Source of the DNA: Granulosicoccus sp036478595
GTDB taxonomy: Bacteria; Pseudomonadota; Gammaproteobacteria; Granulosicoccales; Granulosicoccaceae
DNA length: 64,000 nt
Assembly: GCA_036478595.1 (NCBI GenBank)
Contig: JAZGEF010000009.1
Location: 62,001-126,000, forward strand
Direction: 5' to 3'
Both the position numbers and the translations under genes were made by a program. Shown one piece after another: positions 26,093 through 34,901 of the stretch. Below the pieces are notes generated by a model. That model worked only from the letters and a program-made list of their open reading frames with translations, did no database searches and was not told the DNA's origin. The number at the start of each line of letters is the position of its first letter. Position 1 is the stretch's first letter.

Positions 26093-26446
26093 TTACGATT
26101 GAATAGATAGAAAAATTGAAAGCGTGAGCAAAAGCGCCATGGCAATATGAAAAACACTGGAGTACACCAAAATATGCTTACTCCCAGCTCCTTTGTAACG
26201 TGCTAACAGCAACACCAACAGGCAGTACAGTACAACGCTCGAACCGACCCAAAAGGCAACACCTCCCGCTTCGATAGACCAATTAAGCTTATCTCGGCCT
26301 TCAATAACCCAACCGGTTAAGGCGTACACCAAGTAAAAGCATGTCATCACAACAGGTGATAGCAGCAGCACAAATTGTAGTGCTGGCGACACTGGTGGCC
26401 GGGAACTAGTAGCTGCGTCGTTGGTCATTACTGAAGTAGTATCCAT
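26093..26446 (-). CDS. Small membrane protein of unknown function
   Basis: 117 residues, three hydrophobic segments (about 23-45, 65-82 and 95-114), a short Ser/Thr/Pro-rich N-terminus and a WVIEGRDKLNWSIEAGG loop. I do not recognise a family. It is divergent from a small exported protein gene at 26510 with 63 bp between starts. Confidence 0.5.
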   Translation of the reverse strand: MDTTSVMTNDAATSSRPPVSPALQFVLLLSPVVMTCFYLVYALTGWVIEGRDKLNWSIEAGGVAFWVGSSVVLYCLLVLLLARYKGAGSKHILVYSSVFHIAMALLLTLSIFLSIQS

Positions 26447-26509
26447 TTTGTTGGTCTATTTGCTAATCTATCGATTAATCTACTGGTGAACACGGCAGGT
26501 AACGCACGC

Positions 26510-26896
26510 ATGAAAGCATGTACTATTCTAAGCAAGTCACTAACAGCGCTGATGTTCCTCGGGCCGATGCTCATTGTATCAAGCCTAGTCGCCGGAGAAG
26601 CAGATGTTGTCGATGTTGAAATAATAGCGCTTGGAGATAACAAGTATCGCATCAACACCACCGTAAGGCACGACGACGCGGGCTGGGAACACTACGCCAA
26701 CCGCTGGGATGTGCTGGCACCTGATGGTACCGTGCTCGGCAGCAGAGAGCTGGCCCACCCGCATGATAACGAGCAACCCTTCACACGCTCGCTTACGTTG
26801 AGCATTCCCGCCGACATAACTAGTGTCACGATACAAGCCAATGACTTAACCCATGGCCTTGGTGGCAAAACAATGACCGTTGACATTAAACCTTAG
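26510..26896 (+). CDS. Conserved exported protein of unknown function
   Basis: From ATG 26510: 128 residues with a signal peptide ending near LVAGEAD. The mature domain reads as a single beta-rich module: VEIIALGDNKYRINTTVRH, ENRWDVLAPDG-type (here YANRWDVLAPDGTVLGSREL) and HPHDNEQPFTRSL, then HGLGGKTMTVDI. A conserved-type secreted domain by pattern, but I know no function. AGGTAA 8 bases ahead supports this start over the GTG at 26486. Confidence 0.65.
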   Translation: MKACTILSKSLTALMFLGPMLIVSSLVAGEADVVDVEIIALGDNKYRINTTVRHDDAGWEHYANRWDVLAPDGTVLGSRELAHPHDNEQPFTRSLTLSIPADITSVTIQANDLTHGLGGKTMTVDIKP

Positions 26897-26931
26897 GCAA
26901 ACCAGACCAGGCGGGCCACACCGTATCGGTA

Positions 26932-28098
26932 TTACAAGCGGCGGGATAACTCTTGCAGGCTAAACCCTGTTGGCTCCTTATCGAGCCCTTTGCCCATTGC
27001 CATTACTTGAAAGCGCTCACCCATTTCTCCAGGTAACGTTAGTTTCTTTACTGCCTGGCTTAAACGCAGCTTGTCAACTTCAGTTTGGCAAGCATCGTTC
27101 GCCATCTGCAAATGATCCATCAACCCATTGTCCAATAAAAAAGAGCTTTGCGAGGTATATCCTAGGAGCTCAAGCCCATTGCTTGTTCCTTCTTCAATAA
27201 CACGAGTAAAATCCACGTGAGCTGTGATGTCTTGTAAACCTGGCCACCAAAACGCATCGTCATGCATTCGGTGTTGGTGGTAGCACGCCAGAGTACCGTT
27301 GACTCGTTCAGCAGCGTAATACTCTCGTCGCGGGTAACCATAGTCAATTAATAAAAGCGCTCCAGTCTTGATTGAATCCGCTAACGAGCTTAACCAAGGA
27401 CCAAGCAGCTGAGGCATTTCAGTATGATACCCATGCGGCAGTGGGTCGCCTAGCCCTTGTTGGATACGCGCCCAATCTGATTGCAGTTGACCGGGCGCGC
27501 TCACAAAATGCTCAGTGAATTGGCTATTTTGCCAACTCACCCGAGCTTGCTGAACCACCTCACCTACCCTGATCCGGTCTACTGGCAGCGCATCCATGAC
27601 TTCATTGGCTATTACTACGCCTTCAAACGATTCGGGTAACGCAGTTAGCCAAGTAACCGCAGCATATTGATCATGTGTTAAAGCGGCACACAAATGCCGT
27701 TGCTGGCGCAATTGGAGCTCTGCACTGGGCTCTAGTATCAGATACTCAAGTTTTGTCACGTCCGACAACGCTATCAGTATGCTGGAGGCCAACTTCCCAC
27801 TACCAGCACCTAATTCAAGAACGGTAGCGGACAACTCTTTAAACAGAGAACGGCATGATTGTGCAATGCATTGACCAAACAACGGGCTGATTTCAGGTGC
27901 GGTGACAAAATCACCTGTCTCACCAAACTTTTGTGCGCCCGCCATGTAGTAACCCAAGCCTGGCTCATACAACGCGTGATGCATGAAATCGGCGAAGCTA
28001 ATTGAACCGTTGCCAATGCGGCCGGCTATTAACGCCTGCAGTTTTTCACTGTGCGCTCGGGCTATATCAACAGGTACGGGCAGTGAGGTGGCGGGCAT
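26932..28098 (-). CDS. MidA/NDUFAF7-like SAM-dependent methyltransferase
   Basis: 388 residues. GSISFADFMHHALYEPGLGYY, KFGETGDFVTAPEISPLFGQ, VLELGAGSGKLA (SAM site), VVIANEVMDALPVDR and LLIDYGYPRREYY are the marks of the family that includes mitochondrial NDUFAF7/MidA, which dimethylates an arginine of a complex I subunit. Role in bacteria is less clear. It ends 33 bases from a convergent exported-protein gene, and follows folB on the minus strand by 9 bp, so it is probably co-transcribed with it. Confidence 0.85.
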   Translation of the reverse strand: MPATSLPVPVDIARAHSEKLQALIAGRIGNGSISFADFMHHALYEPGLGYYMAGAQKFGETGDFVTAPEISPLFGQCIAQSCRSLFKELSATVLELGAGSGKLASSILIALSDVTKLEYLILEPSAELQLRQQRHLCAALTHDQYAAVTWLTALPESFEGVVIANEVMDALPVDRIRVGEVVQQARVSWQNSQFTEHFVSAPGQLQSDWARIQQGLGDPLPHGYHTEMPQLLGPWLSSLADSIKTGALLLIDYGYPRREYYAAERVNGTLACYHQHRMHDDAFWWPGLQDITAHVDFTRVIEEGTSNGLELLGYTSQSSFLLDNGLMDHLQMANDACQTEVDKLRLSQAVKKLTLPGEMGERFQVMAMGKGLDKEPTGFSLQELSRRL

Positions 28099-28107
28099 AG
28101 GGGAGCG

Positions 28108-28461
28108 CTACTTGGCCGACCGTTCGATAATCACGCCCACATCAGTACTAGCTGACAAGGCATTAGGCTTATGCAGTGTTAGCTTGACTTTGTCCACCCC
28201 AAAATCATTGAGGATCATGCTGGCTATACGCTCGGCTAACGTTTCGATCAGTAGGAATTCGCTAGCTTCCACAAATTCTCTCAAGGTGTCGGTGAGCGTT
28301 TTATAGTTAAGTGCATCATTAATATCTTCGGATGCTGCCGCCTTGGCAATTTCAAACGACATATCAAAATCGAGCACTATGGTTTGTTTTGTCGTGCGTT
28401 CGTGATCGTAGATACCGATGATGGTATCGATTCTGAGATCTTTTACAAATACGGTGTCCAC
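28108..28461 (-). CDS. folB: Dihydroneopterin aldolase
   Basis: 117 residues. Converts 7,8-dihydroneopterin to 6-hydroxymethyl-dihydropterin in folate synthesis. Seen: DTVFVKDLRIDTIIGIYDHER, the substrate-contact glutamate in LIETLAERIA, LNYKTLTDTL and a terminal KLTLHKPNAL. Length is normal. The ATG follows the rpmG terminator, so it has its own promoter. Confidence 0.93.
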   Translation of the reverse strand: MDTVFVKDLRIDTIIGIYDHERTTKQTIVLDFDMSFEIAKAAASEDINDALNYKTLTDTLREFVEASEFLLIETLAERIASMILNDFGVDKVKLTLHKPNALSASTDVGVIIERSAK

Positions 28462-28500
28462 AGCGGCCGGCCCCTTGTTTAATCTGCGTTCATTGTTTGC

Positions 28501-28525
28501 AAAAAAAAACCCGGCAAGCCGGGTT
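28501..28525 (-). terminator. Rho-independent terminator of rpmBG
   Basis: Reading on the minus strand: AACCCGGC, two-base loop, GCCGGGTT (stem 28508-28525), followed by a run of nine T (28501-28509). It ends the rpmB-rpmG transcript 41 bases after the rpmG stop. Confidence 0.88.
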
Positions 28526-28565
28526 CTTTTGAATTCATTTTAGCGAAACATAAACAAAACAAGAT

Positions 28566-28721
28566 CTACTTGATCTTGGCTTCCTTATACATTACGTGTT
28601 TGCGTACTTTAGGATCGAACTTTTTCATTTCGAGCTTGCCCGTCATGGTGCGCTTGTTTTTGGTCGTGGTGTAGAAGTGACCAGTACCCGCTGACGAAAC
28701 CATTTTGATCTTGTCTCTCAT
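28566..28721 (-). CDS. rpmG: Ribosomal protein L33, zinc-free form
   Basis: 51 residues: MRDKIKMVSSAGTGHFY, then TTTKNKRTMTGKLEMKKF and DPKVRKHVMYKEAKIK. This is the normal length and pattern of bacterial L33, a 50S subunit component. No cysteines, so the zinc-independent type. It begins 10 bases after rpmB and shares its transcript; a GGGGAGCATC stretch precedes the ATG. Confidence 0.95.
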   Translation of the reverse strand: MRDKIKMVSSAGTGHFYTTTKNKRTMTGKLEMKKFDPKVRKHVMYKEAKIK

Positions 28722-28731
28722 GATGCTCCCC

Positions 28732-28956
28732 TTAACCCTTGCGAATGTCAGCTAGCACTTGATCGATGCCTTTCTTATCGATAATGCGCATGCCCTTGGA
28801 CGAAACTCGCAAAGTGACAAATTTGTTTTCCGCGGCAACCCAAAAACGATGGGTGTGCAAATTTGGCAAAAAACGGCGACGAGTCCTGTTTTTAGCGTGC
28901 GACACATTGTTGCCTGACATTGGGGTCTTGCCCGTGACCTGACAAACTCTGGACAT
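28732..28956 (-). CDS. rpmB: Ribosomal protein L28
   Basis: 74 residues, close to the normal 77-78. MSRVCQVTGKTPMSGNNVSH, RRRFLPNLHTHRFWV and RVSSKGMRIIDKKGID identify L28 of the 50S subunit. First gene of the rpmB-rpmG operon, reading away from the ABC transporter cluster. Confidence 0.95.
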   Translation of the reverse strand: MSRVCQVTGKTPMSGNNVSHAKNRTRRRFLPNLHTHRFWVAAENKFVTLRVSSKGMRIIDKKGIDQVLADIRKG

Positions 28957-28997
28957 AACAGAAACTCCGAAATAATTTAATGTTGCTTAGCCCGCGA

Positions 28998-29026
28998 AGG
29001 ATAGCGAATTCTTTGCCATCCCTCAA
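28998..29026 (-). promoter_or_regulatory. Promoter of rpmB-rpmG
   Basis: On the minus strand, TTGAGG (29026-29021), 17-bp spacer, TATCCT (29003-28998), about 42 bases before the rpmB ATG. Strength and placement suit a ribosomal protein operon. Upstream of it, to the Gld-type gene at 29299, about 270 bases contain no gene; a TATAAT at 29260-29265 could serve the ABC cluster but lacks a good -35. Confidence 0.6.
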
Positions 29027-29298
29027 GCGGTTTCTGGTGATTTTCCAGGCGCTAAAACCTCAAAACACGCTGGCTGCCATGCTTTTGGGGGTCAGAATCC
29101 GCTGAAAGCCCCATTCTATCTCGCTACTAGCGATTCAAGATGCCCCAACAGCAAATATTGCCCATTGGGCACAAATGGTAAAAACACTGGCACAACCGGT
29201 CTCCTCAACGCCTAGCCAGATCATCATGCATCACAGCCGTTAGATTGGTGACGGTCAACTATAATCTGAGCATATCTTTTCTTAGCAATAAAGCCGGT

Positions 29299-30039
29299 AT
29301 GCCATCCGATTCCACCCCGCTGCTCCAGGCTAGCGACCTGACTCGCATGGTCAGCACCACAGCCGTTGTGGATAACGTTTCCTTATCGCTACAGCGAGGC
29401 GAAATTTTGGGCCTGCTGGGCCTCAATGGCGCGGGCAAATCCACGACGCTTAAAATGCTGGCAGGCGTTCTGACGCCTGATGCCGGGCAGATCAGTATCG
29501 CCGGGCACTCACTACTTGACGACCCAATGGCGGCCAAACAGCAGATCGGTTTTTTACCTGATCAGCCTCCCGTGTATCCGGATATGAGCGTTGCAGCATT
29601 TTTAAAGTTGAGCGCACAGCTGCGCCGTGTGCCCAACAACGCCATTCAAAAGCAAGTGAATACAATCATGGGCCGCTGCGAGCTAAGCAGTGTTGCTAAA
29701 AAACGTATTGGTAAATTATCCAAAGGCTATCAACAACGAGTCGGCTTGGCGCAGGCGTTAATCCACAAGCCAGCCGTTGCACTATTAGATGAACCTAGTA
29801 ATGGTCTCGATCCTCAACAGATGCAAAGCATGCGCACACTCATCACTGAAGTGGCGGAACATAGTTGCGTGATTTTTTCTACTCACTTGTTATCAGAGGT
29901 GACGGCCATTTGTAATCGCATCGCGGTAATGCACGACGGTAAGCTTGTTCACAACCAGCGCGCTGATGAAAATCTTGATCAGCTACAAAATTTATTTAAT
30001 CAGCTCGTGCAAAAACAATCAGGCAGCGCAGTGACATGA
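29299..30039 (+). CDS. ABC transporter ATP-binding protein, GldA-like
   Basis: From ATG 29299: 246 residues. Walker A GLNGAGKSTT, signature LSKGYQQRVG, Walker B ALLDEPSNGLDP, and the H-loop FSTH. Opening of the frame at 29245 would add 18 poor residues. The next two genes encode a permease (GldF-like) and a large membrane-linked protein (GldG-like), then a DUF4340 protein. This is the arrangement of Gld-type ABC cassettes, whose substrate in proteobacteria is unknown. Confidence 0.85.
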   Translation: MPSDSTPLLQASDLTRMVSTTAVVDNVSLSLQRGEILGLLGLNGAGKSTTLKMLAGVLTPDAGQISIAGHSLLDDPMAAKQQIGFLPDQPPVYPDMSVAAFLKLSAQLRRVPNNAIQKQVNTIMGRCELSSVAKKRIGKLSKGYQQRVGLAQALIHKPAVALLDEPSNGLDPQQMQSMRTLITEVAEHSCVIFSTHLLSEVTAICNRIAVMHDGKLVHNQRADENLDQLQNLFNQLVQKQSGSAVT

Positions 30040-30791
30040 TCGGCACAATAGCGAAATTTGAAAGTGGCGCACTGCTGCGCTCACCACAAACCTGGGCAGT
30101 CTTCGCGGTTATTGCGGCAATATTCGGCTACTTGTTTTTACAATCGCTCGAAGAGTTTCTCAAGGTGCAACCCTCACTAGCCTTACAAGACCATCCACCC
30201 GGCTTGACAGGCTATTTAAGCGCACGCTTTTTGGCTACGCTTGCACCCTTGTTTTCAGTACTTGGGCCGCTATTTGCAATGCGTAGCTTTAGTGATGAGT
30301 TTCGTCATCAAACCATGGCGCTGTGGCAATCATCGCCGATATCAAATTTATCACTAGTGTTAGGAAAATTTGTTGGTGTACTCATACCATTAACACTCTT
30401 AGCTCTTCTGGCAGTGGTGATGCCAGCAGCGATGGGGTTTATGGTGAACATCGACATTGCAACGCTGCTGTTATCTGCAGTGGGCCTATTGTTAGTGGCG
30501 GCATCATGCGCGGCTATTGGCGTGTACTTCTCATCACTAACCAAACAGCCTATGATTGCGATCGTTGCGAGCCTAGGCGTCGTGACACTGCTTTGGCTAC
30601 TAGGCGGCGCAAGCTTTACCAATCCTGCGATGCTAGCTCTGCAACAATTCTCTATCACCAATCACTTGAGTGGATTTTTTCAAGGCTACCTACAAAGTAA
30701 AGACGTACTCTACTTTGTGTTACTTACTGCATTGTTTGTGGCTCTTACTGTGATCCGATTAGGCTCTTTGCGCAATAGTGGCCATCAGTGA
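30036..30791 (+). CDS. ABC transporter permease, GldF-like
   Basis: 251 residues, six hydrophobic helices, in the ABC-2-type permease style: first helix AVFAVIAAIFGYLFL, then FSVLGPLFAMRSFSDEFRHQTM. Its ATG overlaps the GldA-like stop (ATGA), so translation is coupled. It is the membrane part of the Gld-type transporter. Confidence 0.8.
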   Translation: MIGTIAKFESGALLRSPQTWAVFAVIAAIFGYLFLQSLEEFLKVQPSLALQDHPPGLTGYLSARFLATLAPLFSVLGPLFAMRSFSDEFRHQTMALWQSSPISNLSLVLGKFVGVLIPLTLLALLAVVMPAAMGFMVNIDIATLLLSAVGLLLVAASCAAIGVYFSSLTKQPMIAIVASLGVVTLLWLLGGASFTNPAMLALQQFSITNHLSGFFQGYLQSKDVLYFVLLTALFVALTVIRLGSLRNSGHQ

Positions 30792-32128
30792 TGCGTAAAC
30801 CTGATTGGCAACAGTTTGCGCTAGCAACAATAGTGACCATTTTCGTTTTGCTGTGCGGCTGGTTTAGCCAACGTTTTTCAAGCGCTGGTGATGTGACTGC
30901 AAACAATCGACATAGCCTCACACTCCAAACCCAAAACACATTGGCAGCCCTCAGCGAACCAGTTAGCATTCTTGCAGTATTGGGCCCAGAACAAGCACCG
31001 CGTGATGCTGTTACTGAGTTGGTTGGTCGCTATCAAGTACTACAGCCCAACATCACGCTTGAATTTATCAACCCGGAAACGCAACCAGGCCGAGCACGAG
31101 AGCTCAACATCACTAATGGTGGGGAGCTGATCGTCAAAAACACGCAGCGCGAGCAACGATTGCGACGACTATCTGAGCGCGCGCTAAGCAACGCCATGCG
31201 TCAACTGAATCGTGATGGCGATCGACAGATAATGTTTATAACCGGCCATGAAGAACGCACGCCAGATGGACAAGGAAACGGTGACTGGCAGCTTGGCACT
31301 ACACAACTTGCACAAATTGGATTGATCAGCGACACCATCAGTTTGGTCACTACTCCTCGCATCGATAGCCACGCAGATTTACTGGTTATCGCAGCCCCTA
31401 GGCGCCCGTACTTCCCTGGCGAGATCGCTAGTGTACTGCAGTACATTGGCGCAGGCGGCAACTTACTGTGGATTATAGAGCATTCAAACAAAGCTGACGG
31501 TGGCTTGAATCTGAATGCATTGTCGTTAGAGTTTGGTGTTGATGTATTACCCGGCAAAGTGATCGACACCGCTAGCCAAAGGCTCAATACAGGCGCGCCA
31601 AGCGTTGTGGTACTAGATAGGCACACTAAGCACCCAATCAATGGCAACCTTACAAGCCCTGTGATACTTCCCGGCTCCAAAGCACTTGCGATCACACCGC
31701 TAGCTGGACAGACAACTTTGCCACTACTGCTAACACCTGAATCAAGCTGGACAGAAACTGGCGCCTTACAAGGCGAAGTGCGCTTTGATGAAAGTACCGA
31801 TGAAGTCGCCGGCCCTTTAACGCTTGGCGTCACGATCGAACGCCAATTCGGCGACAACACACAACGCATCGCGATACTCGGAGACGCTGATTTCGCGTCC
31901 AACCAGTTTGTTGGCAATGGATCTAACCAAGCATTTTTAGAGAGCTTGGTGTTGTGGCTTGCAGGCGATGATAAAGCCTTGGAGTTTGTGACTCAAGCAG
32001 CGCCCGATACGCAACTGAGCTTAAGCAACAAAGCTATCGTGATACTCAGTAGCGTATTCCTGCTTGGTTTACCGCTGTTGATGCTGTGTATTGCAGCCTG
32101 GCTCGCATTTAGACGCCGGCGCGATTGA
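30788..32128 (+). CDS. GldG-like membrane-anchored ABC transporter component
   Basis: 446 residues. An N-terminal transmembrane helix (ATIVTIFVLLCGWF) and a C-terminal one flank a large periplasmic region. NRHSLTLQTQNTLAALSEPVSIL, RDAVTELVGRYQ and LEFINPETQPGRA are the DUF4350/GldG-type opening; later DLLVIAAPRRPYFPGEI and ILGDADFASNQFVGNGSN are typical of these ABC-associated proteins. Overlaps the permease by 4 bases. Its cargo is unknown. Confidence 0.8.
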   Translation: MMRKPDWQQFALATIVTIFVLLCGWFSQRFSSAGDVTANNRHSLTLQTQNTLAALSEPVSILAVLGPEQAPRDAVTELVGRYQVLQPNITLEFINPETQPGRARELNITNGGELIVKNTQREQRLRRLSERALSNAMRQLNRDGDRQIMFITGHEERTPDGQGNGDWQLGTTQLAQIGLISDTISLVTTPRIDSHADLLVIAAPRRPYFPGEIASVLQYIGAGGNLLWIIEHSNKADGGLNLNALSLEFGVDVLPGKVIDTASQRLNTGAPSVVVLDRHTKHPINGNLTSPVILPGSKALAITPLAGQTTLPLLLTPESSWTETGALQGEVRFDESTDEVAGPLTLGVTIERQFGDNTQRIAILGDADFASNQFVGNGSNQAFLESLVLWLAGDDKALEFVTQAAPDTQLSLSNKAIVILSSVFLLGLPLLMLCIAAWLAFRRRRD

Positions 32129-32129
32129 T

Positions 32130-32630
32130 ATGGCTAACGTTCGCAAACATCAACGAGTATGGTTAATCGCATTGCTTGCAGCTTGCGCAATACTGGCTGC
32201 AACAATCGCATATATCCAAACAAGCGATACGCAACAAATACTAACTGGGATCGATAGCGATTCAATCAATCACATCAGCATCACGCAATCAAACGGCCAA
32301 TCAATCCTGCTTGAACGCCGAGATGATCAATGGCAAATCACCAAACCCACCCTTCAAGCCGCAAATAATAACCGCATCGATCCACTGTTATCCATCGCAT
32401 CAATTGCACCTGCATACCCTAGTGCTGAGGTAGACCGAAAAGCTGCCGGACTAGAAACACCTGTCGCATCCATCACATTCAGCAACAAGCGCTTTGATAT
32501 TGGCGAGCTGGATGTTAGCGGTAAGCGCCGCTACGCCGAAAGCGATGGGCAAGTGTATTTTTTTCCTGAGTGGATAGCACCATTTATTGATGGCGGCGTT
32601 AGTGCCTTAGCCGCCGAGCCTGCTAACTAA
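32130..32630 (+). CDS. Short DUF4340-domain protein
   Basis: From ATG 32130: 166 residues. An N-terminal helix (WLIALLAACAILAATIAY) then a domain with DSINHISITQSNGQSILLERRDDQWQI-type strands and LDVSGKRRYAESDGQVY. It fits DUF4340, usually found beside Gld-type ABC genes, but the family is normally about 300 residues or more with repeated domains; this copy has one. It starts one base after the GldG-like stop and is the last gene of the cassette. Confidence 0.65.
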   Translation: MANVRKHQRVWLIALLAACAILAATIAYIQTSDTQQILTGIDSDSINHISITQSNGQSILLERRDDQWQITKPTLQAANNNRIDPLLSIASIAPAYPSAEVDRKAAGLETPVASITFSNKRFDIGELDVSGKRRYAESDGQVYFFPEWIAPFIDGGVSALAAEPAN

Positions 32631-32635
32631 AATTT

Positions 32636-32674
32636 TGTCATTCCCGCAGGGATTAAAATGTCGCTGGGATGACA
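32636..32674. repeat. GTCATTCCCG-type palindromic repeat, copy A
   Basis: TGTCATTCCCGCAGG (32636-32650) is partly mirrored by CGCTGGGATGACA (32662-32674). This is the pattern of dispersed intergenic palindromes common in proteobacterial genomes. A second, related element follows the next gene at 33523. Confidence 0.55.
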
Positions 32675-32845
32675 CCCTCAAAGATCACCGCACCCTTGGG
32701 ACGACAGTGAATTACCGGACAAGCAATTGTGCAACTAATAAGGAAGTTAGCGTAACTGCCCCACTCCACCTACCGCTCCACTATAAGCTGTCGCTACACA
32801 CGCTATCAAACGCGTAAGCGTACCCACGTTCGGAGATGAATATTT

Positions 32846-33517
32846 ATGACGTCACGATTGTTAAAATCAGCTTGGCTAAGCAAATCAAGCGTTATAGCGT
32901 CAATGGCACTATCAATGGCGTGTAGTTCTGGTGGCGAAAGTGCAAACCTTGCAAATACGAGCACTGACAACGAAGCTCAAAACGCTGACGTGCAAGGATC
33001 CACCGAGACTACGAGCGATGAAACTACCGCAACATCAAATCTTAGCAATCCATACAATTATGCTAATCAACTTGTGCCAAGCTACATCACCAAGGACAAC
33101 ACCACCAACAACGGCATTATAGATGTAGCCCAAAACAGACTCGCCACAGACACCAGCAACACTCGCTCCCCGAGCTTGCGAGATGTGTTCCGTAGTGATG
33201 GCACTGAAAACGGCCCGTTTATGCACAGTGGAACACTAGGCACCATGAACGATGTATTAGATCACTACAATGACATCACCGTGGATCGCAATTTAAACCC
33301 AAATATTGATAACCGCTTAACCGGCAATATACGTGGTGGAAACGGGCCAGGGAAAAACAATGCGGCAGGCCAAAAGTTGATGCTGGTAGAAAGCGAACGC
33401 GCCGCAGTGATTGCTTTTCTAAAAACCCTAAGCGGTAACGCGCTATATACCAATCCACACTGGGCTGACCCATTCGATGCACAGGGAAATTTGCAGGACG
33501 TACTCAGCCAGCAATGA
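32846..33517 (+). pseudogene. Haem-less relic of a diheme cytochrome c peroxidase, with lipoprotein signal
   Basis: 223 residues. Lipobox SMACSSGG makes C26 the only cysteine, so no CxxCH haem site remains. Residues 68-98 (NPYNYANQLVPSYITKDN...) match the start of the MauG/CCP-like peroxidase region before the first haem, and residues 107-210 (RSPSLRDVF, NGPFMHSGTLGTMNDVL, NRLTGNIRGG, AAVIAFLKTLSG, NPHWADPF) match the C-terminal part after the second haem. The two haem-binding blocks, some 200-300 residues in such enzymes, are missing in frame. It may be an in-frame deletion relic or a repurposed haem-free lipoprotein. Flanked by two GTCATTCCCG repeats. Confidence 0.65.
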
Positions 33518-33522
33518 TTAGC

Positions 33523-33607
33523 TGTCATTCCCGCGCAGGTGTTGCGGGAACCATTCTAAGTATGCATGGATCTTCGCCTTCGCGAGAATGCTGATTTAAG
33601 CGAAGAT
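33523..33607. repeat. GTCATTCCCG-type palindromic repeat, copy B
   Basis: TGTCATTCCCGCG begins at 33523. Arms TTCCCGC (33528-33534) and GCGGGAA (33544-33550) form a first hairpin. ATCTTCGC (33570-33577) and GCGAAGAT (33600-33607) form a second, enclosing CTTCGCGAGAATG. This mirrors the common dispersed GTCATTCCCGC repeat. It lies 6 bases after the CCP relic stop and may act as its terminator. Confidence 0.6.
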
Positions 33608-33635
33608 AGGCGCCGGCGCAGGGATGGCGCTGGTA

Positions 33636-34856
33636 TCAACTTGTAGCGATAAGCTTTAAATCAACCGAAGCATCAGCCACCTGCTTTGGCGAAATGGGCT
33701 TACCCAGCTCAAGAACCTTTCGACCCATCACATAAGTTTTGGCATCGTTCATAGCGTCAAGCGCGAGTAGCTGATCGCCTTTGAAATACCAGAATGACTC
33801 ACCCTCTTTACGCGAACCGGTTCGACGTACAATCTTATCGAAACCTGTATTGAGGCCGGCTATCTGCAATTTCACATCATATTGATCAGACCAAAACCAC
33901 GGCGTTGGATCATATGGCTTACCGACACCACAGGCATGTTGTGCCGCAGCCTTTGCTTGATCAACAGCGTTTTGCACCGACTCCAACCGAATACGGCTAC
34001 CGCGCCAATCAAAGCTCGCACAATCTCCCGCCGAATAAATAAGCTCGTCGGATGTTTGTGCAAACTGATTAACAGCAATACCATTATCAATTACAAGGCC
34101 CGCATCAACGGCTAATTGTACATTGGGTTCAATACCAATACCCACTACCACCGCATCTACATGCATGGACTCGCCATTAGTAAAAAATGCCTTAGCAACG
34201 TTACCGGCATCACCTTCTAGATGATCAAGCCCTAGGCTCTCGTTCACTACAACGCCATTTGATTGATGCAGAGTACGAAAGTAATTAGATGTTTCAGTAC
34301 AAGCAACACGCCGCAATATACGTTCGGCCATTTCAACCACCCGCACTTCACAATCAAAGCTACGTGCCACTGCTGCCGCTTCCAAACCGATATAGCCACC
34401 GCCCACTACTAATATGCGTTTGCCCGGTGCGAGAGTATCGCGCAGCTGATCAGCATCGCTAATATTACGCACGGTCAACACGCCAGATAAACCACCACCG
34501 ATCTTAACAGGCAATTGCCGAGGCGTAGAACCCGTTGCCAGCATGAGCATATCGTAGGCGCAAGATTCACCACCAGCTAGCGCCACTTGCTTTGACTGAC
34601 GATCAATGCCGGCAACCCCAGCCGAGGTGCGAACCTCAATATCTTTACGATCAAACCAGTCGGTATCGCGAAAAAACAAACGATCGCGACTGGCATCATC
34701 TTTCACATACTGCTTGGATAAAGGTGGTCGTTGATAGGGTAGCTCGGCCTCTTCACACAACAGTGTAATAGCCGATTCTTTATCCTTACGTCTCAGCTCA
34801 TCAGCAAACGCAAAGCCTGCTTGCCCACCACCTACTATGACGAATCGTTTGCTCAT
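33636..34856 (-). CDS. FAD-dependent ferredoxin/rubredoxin reductase
   Basis: 406 residues. Two Rossmann sites: FVIVGGGQAGFAFADEL at the N-terminus (FAD) and ILVVGGGYIGLEAAAV near residue 150 (NAD(P)H). The FAD-contact segment YSAGDCA is at about 280. Other family marks: LPYQRPPLSKQY and WFWSDQYDVKLQIAG. This is the putidaredoxin-reductase type, which moves electrons from NADH to a [2Fe-2S] ferredoxin. A partner may be the ferredoxin ending at base 107, but nothing in the window ties them. Confidence 0.88.
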   Translation of the reverse strand: MSKRFVIVGGGQAGFAFADELRRKDKESAITLLCEEAELPYQRPPLSKQYVKDDASRDRLFFRDTDWFDRKDIEVRTSAGVAGIDRQSKQVALAGGESCAYDMLMLATGSTPRQLPVKIGGGLSGVLTVRNISDADQLRDTLAPGKRILVVGGGYIGLEAAAVARSFDCEVRVVEMAERILRRVACTETSNYFRTLHQSNGVVVNESLGLDHLEGDAGNVAKAFFTNGESMHVDAVVVGIGIEPNVQLAVDAGLVIDNGIAVNQFAQTSDELIYSAGDCASFDWRGSRIRLESVQNAVDQAKAAAQHACGVGKPYDPTPWFWSDQYDVKLQIAGLNTGFDKIVRRTGSRKEGESFWYFKGDQLLALDAMNDAKTYVMGRKVLELGKPISPKQVADASVDLKLIATS

Positions 34857-34901
34857 ATGGATTGTCTACTTTTGACTTTCAAACACCGTGGCAATCATGC
34901 T

